Below are positions 44,982 through 53,215 of a stretch of DNA of 64,000 nucleotides, piece by piece. The notes under the pieces are model-generated. The model was given only the letters and a program-made list of their open reading frames with translations. It was not told the DNA's origin and ran no database searches. Origin of the DNA: an uncultured Prevotella sp. (lineage in GTDB: Bacteria > Bacteroidota > Bacteroidia > Bacteroidales > Bacteroidaceae); NCBI GenBank assembly GCA_944320305.1, contig CALUGW010000013.1, positions 1 through 64,000 of the forward strand, in the 5' to 3' direction. Within the stretch, counting starts at the first letter, position 1; every line of letters starts with the position of its first letter. The position numbers and the translations under genes are program-made.

Positions 44982-46265
44982 TTATTCGGACGTAAAATAT
45001 TTCTTGCCATGACAATTGGGACAAGGGACATGTCTGTGTGCACTTGACACGAGAAAAGTGCCGCCACACTCTTTACACGTTTCCTTTTCCCCTGTTTCGT
45101 GTCCGATATTTGCTGGACTAAGCTCTCTTCCTACAGTTCCTTTACCATGACATAACGAACATTCCCGCCTTGTTCCTGTCGTATTATTAGATGTGTTATT
45201 CCCGCTGCCAACCGAGAGTCCACCGTCATAAACTCCCGAATCCGCCTGTCTTACAGCGTTTGCGGCGTTGACCTTTGTCTGTATGTATTGGTTGTAATTT
45301 TCATTTATCTCCCACTCCGTGGGGTCTTTGCCGTGAATCCGCCTGTAAGTCTGAATGAAGCTGTTATTCACCTGCATCTTCTCAAGCGCCATCTGTTGCT
45401 GCACCTGCTGCACGCTCATCTGTCCGATCTGTCTCATTTGCTGAGCAATGTCAGCCTCAGACATTGATATTATGGACTTCTTTGGGGTCGTGGCCGTCGT
45501 TGTCGCGCTCTTGCTTGCCGCCTGGCTACTCTTCGCGGCCTGCACCGAGGCGTATGTCGCGGCGCCGAGCAGCGCGGTAGTGCCGATTATCGCGCCCCAC
45601 GTCTGGGCGCGGTTCTGCAGCTGCTCCTGCCGCTTGCTCTGCGCGTCGGCAAGCAGCTCGCTCACCGTCTCGCGGTGCTCGCCCCGGCACTGCACGTCGT
45701 TGAATGCCTCCTCAAGGTCCTCTATGGCCGACTTGTACTTGCCGCGCTGATAGTTGCAGTAGCCTCTGAAGTAATAACACTTCCAGCCGGCCCCGCCGGG
45801 ATTGTCCTTTATAATCTTGGTGAACAGCTTCACGGCGTCCTTATACTCGCCGTTCGCCATGGCAAGCTCGGCGTCGGTCCGCCTCGGATCGTCATTATAA
45901 ACGGCATTCGGGGCAAAGCCAAAGGCATTCGCCGTGCCGCCATGCTCCGCCTCAGCCTGCTGCGGAGCGGCGGAGTTCTGTGGCGGAGCAGCGGCGGTCT
46001 GTGGCGCGGCGCTTGCAGGCCGTGCCTCCGCCTTGGCGGGCACGTTAATCTTCATGCCCGCGTAAAACACGTCGAGCCCGTAGTTAAGCTCCGCGAGCGC
46101 GGCGGCCGTGGTGCCGTATTTGGCCGCCACCGACCCGATGTCCTCGCCGCGCTGCACGACATGAACCCACGTTCCGGCCTCTTGCGCGCCGGCGGGAGTA
46201 AACATTTGGCACATGCAGACAACAAACGCGATGAGTGCCGATTGCCATTTAATCATATCCGTCAT
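44982..46265 (-). CDS. secreted LysM - TPR - DnaJ-type zinc-finger protein
   Basis: 427 residues. It has a signal peptide (to ...PAGAQ) and a LysM domain at about 31-76 (VHVVQRGEDIGSVAAKYGTTAAALAELN) for peptidoglycan binding. After a Pro/Ala/Gln linker come TPR-like helices at about 130-200 (ELAMANGEYKDAVKLFTKIIKDNPG...). A hydrophobic Ala/Gly segment at about 222-245 could be a second membrane element. The C-terminus has three CxxCxG-type motifs (CSLCHGKG, CKECGG, CPNCHGK), as in DnaJ zinc fingers. A reduced zinc finger is unusual outside the cytoplasm. Function unknown. A terminator follows, so it ends the envelope operon. Confidence 0.75.
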   Translation of the reverse strand: MTDMIKWQSALIAFVVCMCQMFTPAGAQEAGTWVHVVQRGEDIGSVAAKYGTTAAALAELNYGLDVFYAGMKINVPAKAEARPASAAPQTAAAPPQNSAAPQQAEAEHGGTANAFGFAPNAVYNDDPRRTDAELAMANGEYKDAVKLFTKIIKDNPGGAGWKCYYFRGYCNYQRGKYKSAIEDLEEAFNDVQCRGEHRETVSELLADAQSKRQEQLQNRAQTWGAIIGTTALLGAATYASVQAAKSSQAASKSATTTATTPKKSIISMSEADIAQQMRQIGQMSVQQVQQQMALEKMQVNNSFIQTYRRIHGKDPTEWEINENYNQYIQTKVNAANAVRQADSGVYDGGLSVGSGNNTSNNTTGTRRECSLCHGKGTVGRELSPANIGHETGEKETCKECGGTFLVSSAHRHVPCPNCHGKKYFTSE

Positions 46266-46369
46266 TTCATTAGTTTATATTTAGTCACATTTCCCTATTA
46301 ATCGGGCATCGTTCACCCGTTGCCTTTATTGCCGCATGGCCAAAATGTTTACATTAATTATTAATGGCT

Positions 46370-47110
46370 TCAGTCTTTATAATTTATTTCCTTAATGTTC
46401 TTCTTAGCCATCTTGAAGATGTTGGCATTGGGGCTGTCGTCCTTTTTATAGGCCACCTGCGTGTCGGTCTCCTCGCAGACGATGACCTTCATGCGCTTCT
46501 TCGACTTTGTTATGATTGTGGCTTCGCGCGGGAACGTGGCGGCGGGCGCCGCGTCCTGCCGGGCGGGCGCCGCCGTGCTCTCCGCCGCCGGGGCGGACTG
46601 CGGCTGCGCGGCGGCAGGCTGCGGAGCGGCCTGTCCGGGCAGAGCGAGATCGGCAAGAATGTCTTTCGTGCCGTCGGGATATTTTATCAGGAACACATCG
46701 CTCTTAGGCACGAACACCTTCTTGGGCGACTTCTTGCCGCCTGTGGTGTATGTCACCACGTGCTCGTCCATGGTCAGCTCGTAGGCAAAGTCCTCGCGCC
46801 CCGCCTTGTAGTAGACGAGTATCGCACCCTTGGGCTGCTTCGCCTGGGCCGTGGTGCTGAATATGCGCTGGCCGTCGGCGTTGAAGAACACGTTGCCGCG
46901 CTTCTTGTATTTCAGCATGTATATGCTCTTGTTGTCAACGAACTCCTCCCCGGCGTTCTTCTTGCCCGACTCTGCAAAGAGCGTCTTGTCGTTGTTCACC
47001 TGGATTATCCTCACCTCCTTCTCGCGCCCGTCGCGAAACATTATCACGTCCTGAGCGTATGAAAGCAACGCTGACTGCGAAACTAAAAATGCCAGAAAGT
47101 ATCTCTTCAT
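46370..47110 (-). CDS. secreted protein with three short beta-repeats
   Basis: 246 residues from the ATG at 47110 (MKRYFLAFLVSQSALLSYAQ, signal peptide); an ATG three codons earlier is possible. Three similar modules of about 50 residues are visible: DVIMFRDGREKEVRIIQVNNDKT..., FAYELTMDEHVVTY..., and ATIITKSKKRMKVIVCEETD.... Each alternates strands and ends with a Lys-Tyr motif (MLKYKK, LIKYPDG, EINYKD). A Pro/Ala/Gln-rich linker separates modules two and three. The pattern occurs in many Bacteroidetes secreted proteins of unknown role. It starts 15 bases after the preceding gene's stop, so it is in the same operon. Confidence 0.7.
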   Translation of the reverse strand: MKRYFLAFLVSQSALLSYAQDVIMFRDGREKEVRIIQVNNDKTLFAESGKKNAGEEFVDNKSIYMLKYKKRGNVFFNADGQRIFSTTAQAKQPKGAILVYYKAGREDFAYELTMDEHVVTYTTGGKKSPKKVFVPKSDVFLIKYPDGTKDILADLALPGQAAPQPAAAQPQSAPAAESTAAPARQDAAPAATFPREATIITKSKKRMKVIVCEETDTQVAYKKDDSPNANIFKMAKKNIKEINYKD

Positions 47111-47125
47111 AAAACACATTTGATT

Positions 47126-47962
47126 TTAAATGGCGTATCCTATATTGGCTATGAATCCCGTGCCCAGTTTATCAGCTCCTTTTGCCCAGCTCAAAGCAAA
47201 GCCAAGACCTATATTTATCTTTTTATAGTAAAAGGCAATGGATGGGGTTGTCATAAATCCCCAGTTAAATTCCTCATCACTTGTTTTGGTTCCATTCTCT
47301 TCAATGACGGGAACGCTTTGCCAAGACATTGTAAAATACAGCGGAGCGAATATGCCCCAATTGTCCGAAAGCATATAATTAAAGTTGGGACCTATTCCAA
47401 TATTAGCAGAAGCATACTCTGCATCAACAATACCAACGTTTGTATTCAACAAAAATGATATTCCAAAATAAGACGAATAAGCATTCATAATGTTCGCAGA
47501 CAATCCATAACTGCCTTTCGCGCCCTCTTCAAACCCCTGCATATAGTGCAGTCCCATATAACTGCGCAGCTTAAGCCCCGCGTCGTTATCCTCAACACCA
47601 CTGTCTTGCTGAGGTTCGCCAGCAGTATCTTCCGTGTTATCCGCAACATTGACAGGCTGTTTCGTCGGCTGCGTGACAGCCTTTACGCCGCTCTGCGCGG
47701 CAGGCGCGGTTTCGGCCGGCCTGCCCGCCGTCTCCCCCACCGGCACCTGTATCTTCATGCCCGCGAAGAAGTAGTCGCCCGCGTTGGGGTTGGCCTGCTT
47801 GATGGCCTCAACGGTCGTTCCGTAGCTCCGAGCTATGCTCTCTATTGTCTCGCCGCGCTTTATCTCGTGCGTCACGGTCTTTGTCTGCGCGGCGGCAGTC
47901 AGTGTGCAGGCTGCGAGCGCGAGGCTCATGAGCAGTCTTCTTGGTTTTGCTATGCTTCTCAT
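47126..47962 (-). CDS. LysM-domain outer-membrane beta-barrel protein
   Basis: 278 residues. It has a signal peptide (to ...LTAAAQ), a LysM at about 31-75 (THEIKRGETIESIARSYGTTVEAIKQANPN), a flexible Pro/Thr/Gln linker to about 125, and a beta-barrel-like C-terminal domain (LKLRSYMGLHYMQGF... FIANIGYAI) with alternating strands and aromatic ends. It could tie the outer membrane to peptidoglycan. The LysM copy is close to that of the 44982-46265 gene, including the IKAGMKI-like FFAGMKIQVP ending, so the two probably arose by duplication. Confidence 0.8.
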   Translation of the reverse strand: MRSIAKPRRLLMSLALAACTLTAAAQTKTVTHEIKRGETIESIARSYGTTVEAIKQANPNAGDYFFAGMKIQVPVGETAGRPAETAPAAQSGVKAVTQPTKQPVNVADNTEDTAGEPQQDSGVEDNDAGLKLRSYMGLHYMQGFEEGAKGSYGLSANIMNAYSSYFGISFLLNTNVGIVDAEYASANIGIGPNFNYMLSDNWGIFAPLYFTMSWQSVPVIEENGTKTSDEEFNWGFMTTPSIAFYYKKINIGLGFALSWAKGADKLGTGFIANIGYAI

Positions 47963-47984
47963 ATTCGTTGTTTTTTGTTTGTTC

Positions 47985-48869
47985 TTACAATTGTATAATC
48001 AGGAAGTTTGACACGCTCCAGAACTTCGTCGGGTCGGTGATGTGGAGTGTGCAGGTGCCGTCGCCGTTGTCCTCGAAGTGGAACGAGCTGTTGTTTGGCA
48101 TCGGGGTGAGTATCTTCGGGTTGTCAGAGCGGAGCGTTATGTCTCTGAACTTGCGTATGTCAACGGCGTTGAACTTGCTCTTGTCCACGTTGGTGTAGTT
48201 GACGCGCTTCTTCGAGAGGAATCCGCCCCTGAGCAGCCCGGCGCGCTGCAGCTCCTTCTTTGTGCCCACCTTTATGTAGCACTCGTTTATCATCTCGTCC
48301 TGGGCCGACAGCGCGCTCGTGAGCACCTCGTTCTTCTTCTCGGCCTGCTCGGTCTTTGTGCGCAGCGAGGCTATCGAGGCCCGCAGCTCGCCTATGCTCT
48401 TGTTCTTGTCGCTCAGGTCGCGCCGGAGCGACTGTATGGTGGCGTCTTTCTCGGCGAGCTGGCTGTTCAGGAAATCGATGATGCGCCTCATCTTCTCCAC
48501 GTTCTGCCCGCCGCGCCCCTTGAGCGAGTCCTCGAGCTGCGCTATCTGGCGGCGCTGGCTCTCCAGCACCCGGCTGAAGTACTCCAGGTTCTGCCTGATC
48601 TGCTCTTTCGACAGCAGCACTCCGTCCTTGGTCTTGTTGGTCAGCAGCACATCCTCCTGGGCGGCTATGCTGTCCAGCCCCGCGGCGATGGCCGTCATGA
48701 CGGACGTCAGCTCGCTGAGTTCTCTTTCTTTCTGCTGGTTGTCTCTGATGATGGAGTCGCGCTCGGCAATATAAGACGAGACGTCAACGCTCTCGTTGCG
48801 GCACGACAGTGTGAGGCCGGAAGCGCCGGCGACAATCAGCGCCAGGCATGCTGTTCTGAATGTTTTCAT
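47985..48869 (-). CDS. coiled-coil lipoprotein
   Basis: 294 residues from the ATG at 48869 (MKTFRTACLALIVAGASGLTLSC, lipobox LTLSC). The frame is open for 65 codons upstream without any signal. Residues 30-200 form a nearly continuous coiled coil with no proline runs (ERDSIIRDNQQKERELSELTS ... SLRTKTEQAEKK). A compact C-terminal domain of about 90 residues follows (VDIRKFRDITLRSDNPKILTPMP). It would stand off the membrane surface into the periplasm. It is first in a four-gene envelope operon with the two LysM proteins. Function unknown. Confidence 0.75.
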   Translation of the reverse strand: MKTFRTACLALIVAGASGLTLSCRNESVDVSSYIAERDSIIRDNQQKERELSELTSVMTAIAAGLDSIAAQEDVLLTNKTKDGVLLSKEQIRQNLEYFSRVLESQRRQIAQLEDSLKGRGGQNVEKMRRIIDFLNSQLAEKDATIQSLRRDLSDKNKSIGELRASIASLRTKTEQAEKKNEVLTSALSAQDEMINECYIKVGTKKELQRAGLLRGGFLSKKRVNYTNVDKSKFNAVDIRKFRDITLRSDNPKILTPMPNNSSFHFEDNGDGTCTLHITDPTKFWSVSNFLIIQL

Positions 48870-49069
48870 AAGTCTCTCGTGGTTTGATTTGTTTCTTGCC
48901 CGCGACGCGCTGTCACCCGATACTGCGGCGGCCCGGATGGAGGGGCCGCCGCAGCGGCAGGCCTTACTTGGCGGTTGGATTAGGGGCGCGGACGTTCTCA
49001 ACTTCTTTTCCATTGTCCGCGGCTCCCGGATTCGGACGGTTACAGGTTGTCTATCATTCTCCAATATAC

Positions 49070-49388
49070 AAAAAAGCGCGGGAGTCTGTGCATGTCGCTT
49101 ATCCCACGTGCTTGGCCTCGCATTGCCTAACTGTCAAGGATAAGCAACGCAAGAAGCCCACGCCGATATGTAAATGCAACCACATTCCGCACTTGGCGAC
49201 CCAAGCCGGAACATGGCGGTACAATACATACCCATGGACATCTGCGGTTGCTTTTACCGTGTGACAGTCAGTTAAATTGCGAGTTTAGCACGTCACAGAT
49301 AAAAACGTCAGCAAACGTCTTTTCTATATATAGCGCATCCCCTCCACCGTTTCCACCGGCGTTTGGCCGTGGGGGCCGGCGTGGTTTT
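49070..49388 (-). ncRNA. putative structured RNA or long structured leader
   Basis: Read on the minus strand, several stems are strong. GTAAAAGCAACC pairs with GGTTGCATTTAC (49257-49246 with 49181-49170, one mismatch) and encloses the hairpin TTCCG-CTTGG-GTCG-CCAAG-CGGAA (49211-49185). Next comes a stem of about 14 bp, TGCGTTGCTTATCC with GGATAAGCGACATGCA (49151-49138 with 49104-49089). A GC segment and six T (49075-49070) close the unit. A promoter at 49395-49428 fits a start near 49388. I cannot match it to RNase P, tmRNA, SRP or 6S RNA. It could also be the leader of the coiled-coil lipoprotein gene at 48869. Confidence 0.45.
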
Positions 49389-49394
49389 GCGCTC

Positions 49395-49428
49395 CAAAAT
49401 TACTAATTTTATTCCAATCAGAGACAAA
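49395..49428 (-). promoter_or_regulatory. promoter upstream of the structured RNA
   Basis: Minus-strand TAATTTTG (49402-49395), a perfect -7 box, with TTTG (49428-49425) 22 bases upstream, slightly longer than the usual 19-21. Confidence 0.55.
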
Positions 49429-49475
49429 TTCGCACATTAAAAAACAAAACAACAATGAAAACACCACCTGAAAGG

Positions 49476-49557
49476 AATCAAGAATGAAGAATTAAGAGTT
49501 AAGAAAAAATAGCTTTTGTGGCTGTCTTTCTTAACTCTTAATTCTTCATTCTTGATT
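49476..49557. repeat. perfect 31-bp AT-rich inverted repeat
   Basis: Arms 49476-49506 and 49527-49557 are perfectly complementary over 31 bases with a 20-base loop. The arm shares 21 identical bases with the insertion in gcvT (33355-33375) and resembles AT-rich runs near 398-425 and 54135-54155. It looks like a small non-coding mobile hairpin repeat. Confidence 0.8.
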
Positions 49558-49688
49558 TCCGCGGGGCTGTTGTCTGTCTCCCGTCTCCCGCCTCCTGTCT
49601 CCTGAATTTAACACTTCGATTTCCGTCGAAATAGAAATTTCCGGGCGGCTTTTGCCCCCTTGTTCCGCCAAGAACAGCGGATGGTTTT

Positions 49689-49820
49689 GCAAAATGGCCT
49701 GTATTGCGTTGCGATATAGGCCGTTTTGCATTGCGATATGGCCTATATTGGAGGGCGATATGACCCTTTTCGCGGGGCGGAAAAGGCCGTTTTCGTGGCT
49801 GAAAGGGGTGGTTTCGGGGG
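49689..49820. repeat. 22-base palindromic unit array C (six units)
   Basis: Units start at 49689, 49711, 49733, 49755, 49777 and 49799. Units 1-4 are the best conserved in the window (GCGATATGGCC then TATATTGGAGG). Across the boundary of units 1 and 2 the sequence can also form a 12-bp hairpin (two G-U pairs, 3-base loop), so dyads recur about every 11 bases. The array lies in a composite repeat shared with 15020-15430. Confidence 0.88.
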
Positions 49821-50088
49821 CTGAAAAAGTTGCACAATAGGGCTTATAAGACCTATAAGTCCTATAAGACCAATAAGTTACGCTTGCACACTCATATTTC
49901 GCGAATTTGCGGCCGGGGCGGTTTTGTTTTCAAAAAACGCGAAATTTGAGGGGGCAAAGCCGCGGTTTTTTAACCATTGCAAACAAACGCAAAGGGGCGG
50001 GCGGTGTTTCGTTTGGTCTGACAATGTGTTCTAAACTTCCCGTGGTTTAATCTTTTTATGTTAATAACAGACAACAAAGGTTTATTGT

Positions 50089-50121
50089 CTTGCCCGCAGC
50101 GGGAAATAAGTGTTACCTTTG
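50089..50121 (+). promoter_or_regulatory. promoter of the sulfate-activation cluster
   Basis: TACCTTTG at 50114-50121 (perfect -7), with CTTG at 50089-50092, 21 bases upstream. The predicted start near 50128 rules out the upstream in-frame ATG at 50090 and supports the cysQ start at 50177. Confidence 0.65.
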
Positions 50122-50176
50122 CATAAGGCAAAAGCCGCGAGGCCGGCTTCCGCCGACATTAAAAACAACATGGACA

Positions 50177-51031
50177 ATGGAAACGACTGACCAACTGCTC
50201 CGCACCGCCGTGAACGCCGCGACAGCCGCCGGGCGCGCCATCATGGAGGTCTATGAAGACCCTGCGCAGGACTTCGGCATAGAGCTGAAGGCCGACAACT
50301 CGCCGCTGACACGCGCCGACAGGCGGGCCGACAGCGTCATTGCCGCCGCGCTCGCCCCCACGGGCATCGGCATCCTGAGCGAGGAGAGCGCCCACGCGCC
50401 CTATGACGAGCGGCGCGAGTGGCGGCGGCTGTGGATTGTGGACCCGCTCGACGGCACGAAAGAGTTCATCAAGCGCAACGGCGACTTCACCGTGAACATC
50501 GCCCTGGCCGAGGCGGGCAGCCCCGCGCTGGGCGTGGTCTACGCGCCCGCCACGCGCGAGCTGTACTGGGGCGCCCGCGGCATCGGGGCCGGAAAGATTT
50601 GTGATGTGGAGCCGGGGCGGAGCTTCGCCTCGGCGGCCGAGGTGCGCCGGGAGTCGGCAGCGCTGCCGTGCGCCGCCGGCGGACGGCCCTTTACTGTCGT
50701 GGCCTCGCGCTCGCACCTGAGCGCGGAGACGCAGGCCTGCATAGACAGCCTGCGCCGCGAGCACCCCGGCCTGGCCACCGCCGCGCGCGGAAGCTCGCTG
50801 AAGCTGTGCATGGTGGCCGAGGGGCTGGCCGACGTCTACCCGCGCTTCGCCCCCACCATGGAGTGGGACACCGCCGCCGGACAGGCCGTGGCCGAGGCCG
50901 CGGGGTGCCGCGTGGCGAGCGCAGGCGACGGCCGCCGCCTTGCCTACAACAAGCCCGACCTGCACAACCCCTGGTTCATCGTGAGCTGCGAGGGGGCAGC
51001 TCCGGCGCCAACCGAAAGACAGACCGTATGA
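50177..51031 (+). CDS. cysQ: 3'(2'),5'-bisphosphate nucleotidase CysQ
   Basis: 284 residues from the ATG at 50177 (METTDQLLRTAVNAATAAGRAIMEVY). Inositol-monophosphatase fold: metal residues are in GILSEES (Glu70), DPLDGTKEF (89-97) and the C-terminal WDTAAGQAVAEAAG. It hydrolyses 3'-phosphoadenosine 5'-phosphate, the by-product of PAPS-dependent sulfotransfer, to AMP. That fits its place at the head of a cluster ending in a sulfotransferase. It overlaps the next gene by ATGA. Confidence 0.93.
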   Translation: METTDQLLRTAVNAATAAGRAIMEVYEDPAQDFGIELKADNSPLTRADRRADSVIAAALAPTGIGILSEESAHAPYDERREWRRLWIVDPLDGTKEFIKRNGDFTVNIALAEAGSPALGVVYAPATRELYWGARGIGAGKICDVEPGRSFASAAEVRRESAALPCAAGGRPFTVVASRSHLSAETQACIDSLRREHPGLATAARGSSLKLCMVAEGLADVYPRFAPTMEWDTAAGQAVAEAAGCRVASAGDGRRLAYNKPDLHNPWFIVSCEGAAPAPTERQTV

Positions 51032-52599
51032 CATTCGAGATTCTATTCGTTCTGGCCGGGCTGGTGTGCATGCTCGCCGCGCTCATCATGGACAAGATGC
51101 GGCCCGGCATCGTGCTGCTCAGCCTTGTCGTTGTCTACATGGCGGCGGGCATCATCACCCCGGCGCAGATGGTGGCTGGCTTCAGCAACAGGGGCATGAT
51201 AACTGTGGGCCTGCTCTTCCTCGTGAGCGAGGGCATACGCCAGAGCGGCGCGCTGGGCGCCGTGGTGAAGCGGCTGCTGCCCCGCGAGGGCGCGTCGGTG
51301 GCAGGGGCGCAGCTGCGCATACTGCCCATAGTGAGCGCCTTCTCGGCCTTTCTGAACAACACGCCGGTGGTGGTCATCTTCGCCCCCATCATCAAGAACT
51401 GGGCCAGGCGGGTGGGCCTGCCGTGCACAAAGTTCCTCATACCGCTGTCTTACGCCACCATCCTGGGCGGCCTGTGCACCCTCATCGGCACATCGACCAA
51501 CCTCGTTGTCCACGGCATGATGCTCGACCGGGGCATGGAGGGGCTGAAGATGTTCGACCTGGCCTACATCGGCATACCCGTGACCGTGGCCGGACTGGCC
51601 TACATCCTCATAGCCTCAAAGCGGCTGCTGCCCGCCGAACGGCCCGACAACATTGAGGAAGAAGAGGCCGAGGCGGGCGAGGCCTCCGGCAAGCACGTGG
51701 TGGAGGTGGTGCTGGCATCGCGCTTCCCGGGGCTGAAGCGCAAGCTGAAGAACTTCGACTTCAAGCGCCGCTACGGCGCCGAGGTGAAGGAGATACGCCA
51801 GGGCGGACAGGTGATCACCAAGAATCTGGGCGAGGTGCGCCTGCAGGAGGGCGACACGCTCGTGGTCGTGGCCGACGAGGCGTTCACCCGGACGTGGGGC
51901 GACTCGTCGGTGTTCCTGATGATGACCAACGGCAGCGAGATTCCCTCGCGCCCCGTGGCGGCATGGAAGAAGTGGACGGCGCTGGCCCTGCTGCTCATAA
52001 TGATAGCCGGAGCCACCGTGGGCGAGCTGCCCGCCGTGAAGGAGCGCTTCCCCGGCGTCAGGATGGATATGTTCTTCTTCGCCGCAGTGACGGCTGTGCT
52101 CATGGCGTGGCTGAAGATATTCCCGCCCAAGAAATACACCAAATACATCAGCTGGGACATACTGATCACCATCGCCTGCGCCTTTGCCATCAGCGCCGCC
52201 ATGGAGGAGTCGGGGCTGGCCGCGCTCATCGCCGGGTTCATAAAGGGCGTGAGCGGAAGCCTCGGAGCGTGGGGCGCGCTGGCCGCGCTCTATCTCGTGA
52301 CACTGCTCATCACCGAGCTTGTGACCAACAACGCGGCCGCCGCGCTGGCCTTTCCGCTGGCGCTGGAGACGGCGGCAAAGTTCGGCGTGGACCCCATGCC
52401 GTTCTTCATAGCCATCTGCATAGCCGCCTCGGCGGGCTTCGCCACGCCCATCGGCTACCAGACCAACCTCATAGTGCAGGGCGCGGGCAACTACCGCTTC
52501 ACCGACTTCCTGAAGATAGGACTGCCCATGGACCTCATCGTCATGGCAATATCCGTGAGCCTCATCCCGATGGTGTGGCCCTTCACACCCCTAAACTGA
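51028..52599 (+). CDS. SLC13-family anion permease with TrkA-C domain
   Basis: 523 residues from the ATG at 51028, inside the cysQ stop. Around a dozen hydrophobic helices form two halves. The repeated SLC13/DASS signatures are ILPIVSAFSAFLNNTPVVVIFAP with IGTSTNLVVHG in the first half, and LITELVTNNAAAALAFPLA with PIGYQTNLIVQG in the second. A single TrkA-C module (about residues 230-300, EIRQGGQVITKNLGEVRLQEGDTLVVV) separates the halves. Position between cysQ and cysC suggests sulfate as substrate. Related proteins also move dicarboxylates, so the substrate is inference. Confidence 0.88.
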   Translation: MTFEILFVLAGLVCMLAALIMDKMRPGIVLLSLVVVYMAAGIITPAQMVAGFSNRGMITVGLLFLVSEGIRQSGALGAVVKRLLPREGASVAGAQLRILPIVSAFSAFLNNTPVVVIFAPIIKNWARRVGLPCTKFLIPLSYATILGGLCTLIGTSTNLVVHGMMLDRGMEGLKMFDLAYIGIPVTVAGLAYILIASKRLLPAERPDNIEEEEAEAGEASGKHVVEVVLASRFPGLKRKLKNFDFKRRYGAEVKEIRQGGQVITKNLGEVRLQEGDTLVVVADEAFTRTWGDSSVFLMMTNGSEIPSRPVAAWKKWTALALLLIMIAGATVGELPAVKERFPGVRMDMFFFAAVTAVLMAWLKIFPPKKYTKYISWDILITIACAFAISAAMEESGLAALIAGFIKGVSGSLGAWGALAALYLVTLLITELVTNNAAAALAFPLALETAAKFGVDPMPFFIAICIAASAGFATPIGYQTNLIVQGAGNYRFTDFLKIGLPMDLIVMAISVSLIPMVWPFTPLN

Positions 52600-52609
52600 A
52601 CAAAACGCA

Positions 52610-53209
52610 ATGGAACACATATACCCCATATTCGACAAAATGCTCACCCGCGCCGACAAGGAGGCCCTGCTCGGCCAGCGCGGACTGATGGTCTGGATGA
52701 CCGGACTGAGCGGGTCGGGCAAGAGCACGCTGGCCATCGCCCTGGAGCGCGAGCTGCAGCGGCGCGGCATACTGTGCCGCATACTCGACGGCGACAACAT
52801 CCGCTCGGGCATAAACAACAACCTGGGCTTCTCGCCTGCCGACAGGCGCGAGAACATACGCCGCATAGCCGAGGTGGCAAAGCTATTTGTAGACACGGGC
52901 ATCGTCACCATAGCGGCCTTCATAAGCCCCAGCGAGGAGCTGCGCAGCATGGCCGCCGCCATCATTGGCGCCGATGACTTCTTCGAGGTCTACGTCAGCA
53001 CGCCGCTCAGCGTCTGCGAGAAGCGCGACGTGAAAGGACTATACGCCAAGGCGCGGCGCGGCGAGATAAAGGACTTCACGGGCGTGTCGGCCCCTTTCGA
53101 GGCGCCGCAGCGGCCAGCCCTCAGCATCGACACGTCGGCCCGCCCGCTGGCCGACTGCGTGGAAGATGTGCTCAAACTCATTTTACCAAAGATAAAGAAG
53201 CAAAACTGA
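52610..53209 (+). CDS. cysC: adenylylsulfate (APS) kinase
   Basis: 199 residues. P-loop GLSGSGKST (32-40), then DGDNIRSGINNNLGFS (APS-binding), RENIRRIAEVAKLF, FISPSEELRS and VYVSTPLSVCEKRDVKGLY. This is a complete APS kinase that makes PAPS from APS and ATP. It starts 10 bases after the permease and ends 6 bases before cysD. Confidence 0.96.
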   Translation: MEHIYPIFDKMLTRADKEALLGQRGLMVWMTGLSGSGKSTLAIALERELQRRGILCRILDGDNIRSGINNNLGFSPADRRENIRRIAEVAKLFVDTGIVTIAAFISPSEELRSMAAAIIGADDFFEVYVSTPLSVCEKRDVKGLYAKARRGEIKDFTGVSAPFEAPQRPALSIDTSARPLADCVEDVLKLILPKIKKQN

Positions 53210-53215
53210 ACAGAT

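Larger units (their letters stand above)
48870..50113. other. long divergent gap with structured RNA, hairpin repeat and composite repeat
   Basis: More than 1.2 kb without a protein gene. From left to right it holds a structured transcript candidate on the minus strand (49070-49388), a perfect 31-bp inverted repeat (49476-49557), and a copy of the composite repeat (about 49565-49985) with array C. It ends at the cysQ promoter. Confidence 0.65.

Noticed and set aside
49070-49388. RNase P RNA, tmRNA, SRP or 6S RNA
   Set aside because: The conserved landmarks I know for these RNAs (for example the RNase P GAGGAAAGTCC core or a tmRNA tag frame with tRNA-like ends) are absent.
49689-49820. A CRISPR array
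   Set aside because: There are no spacers: units are contiguous, degenerate and palindromic, and no cas gene is nearby.
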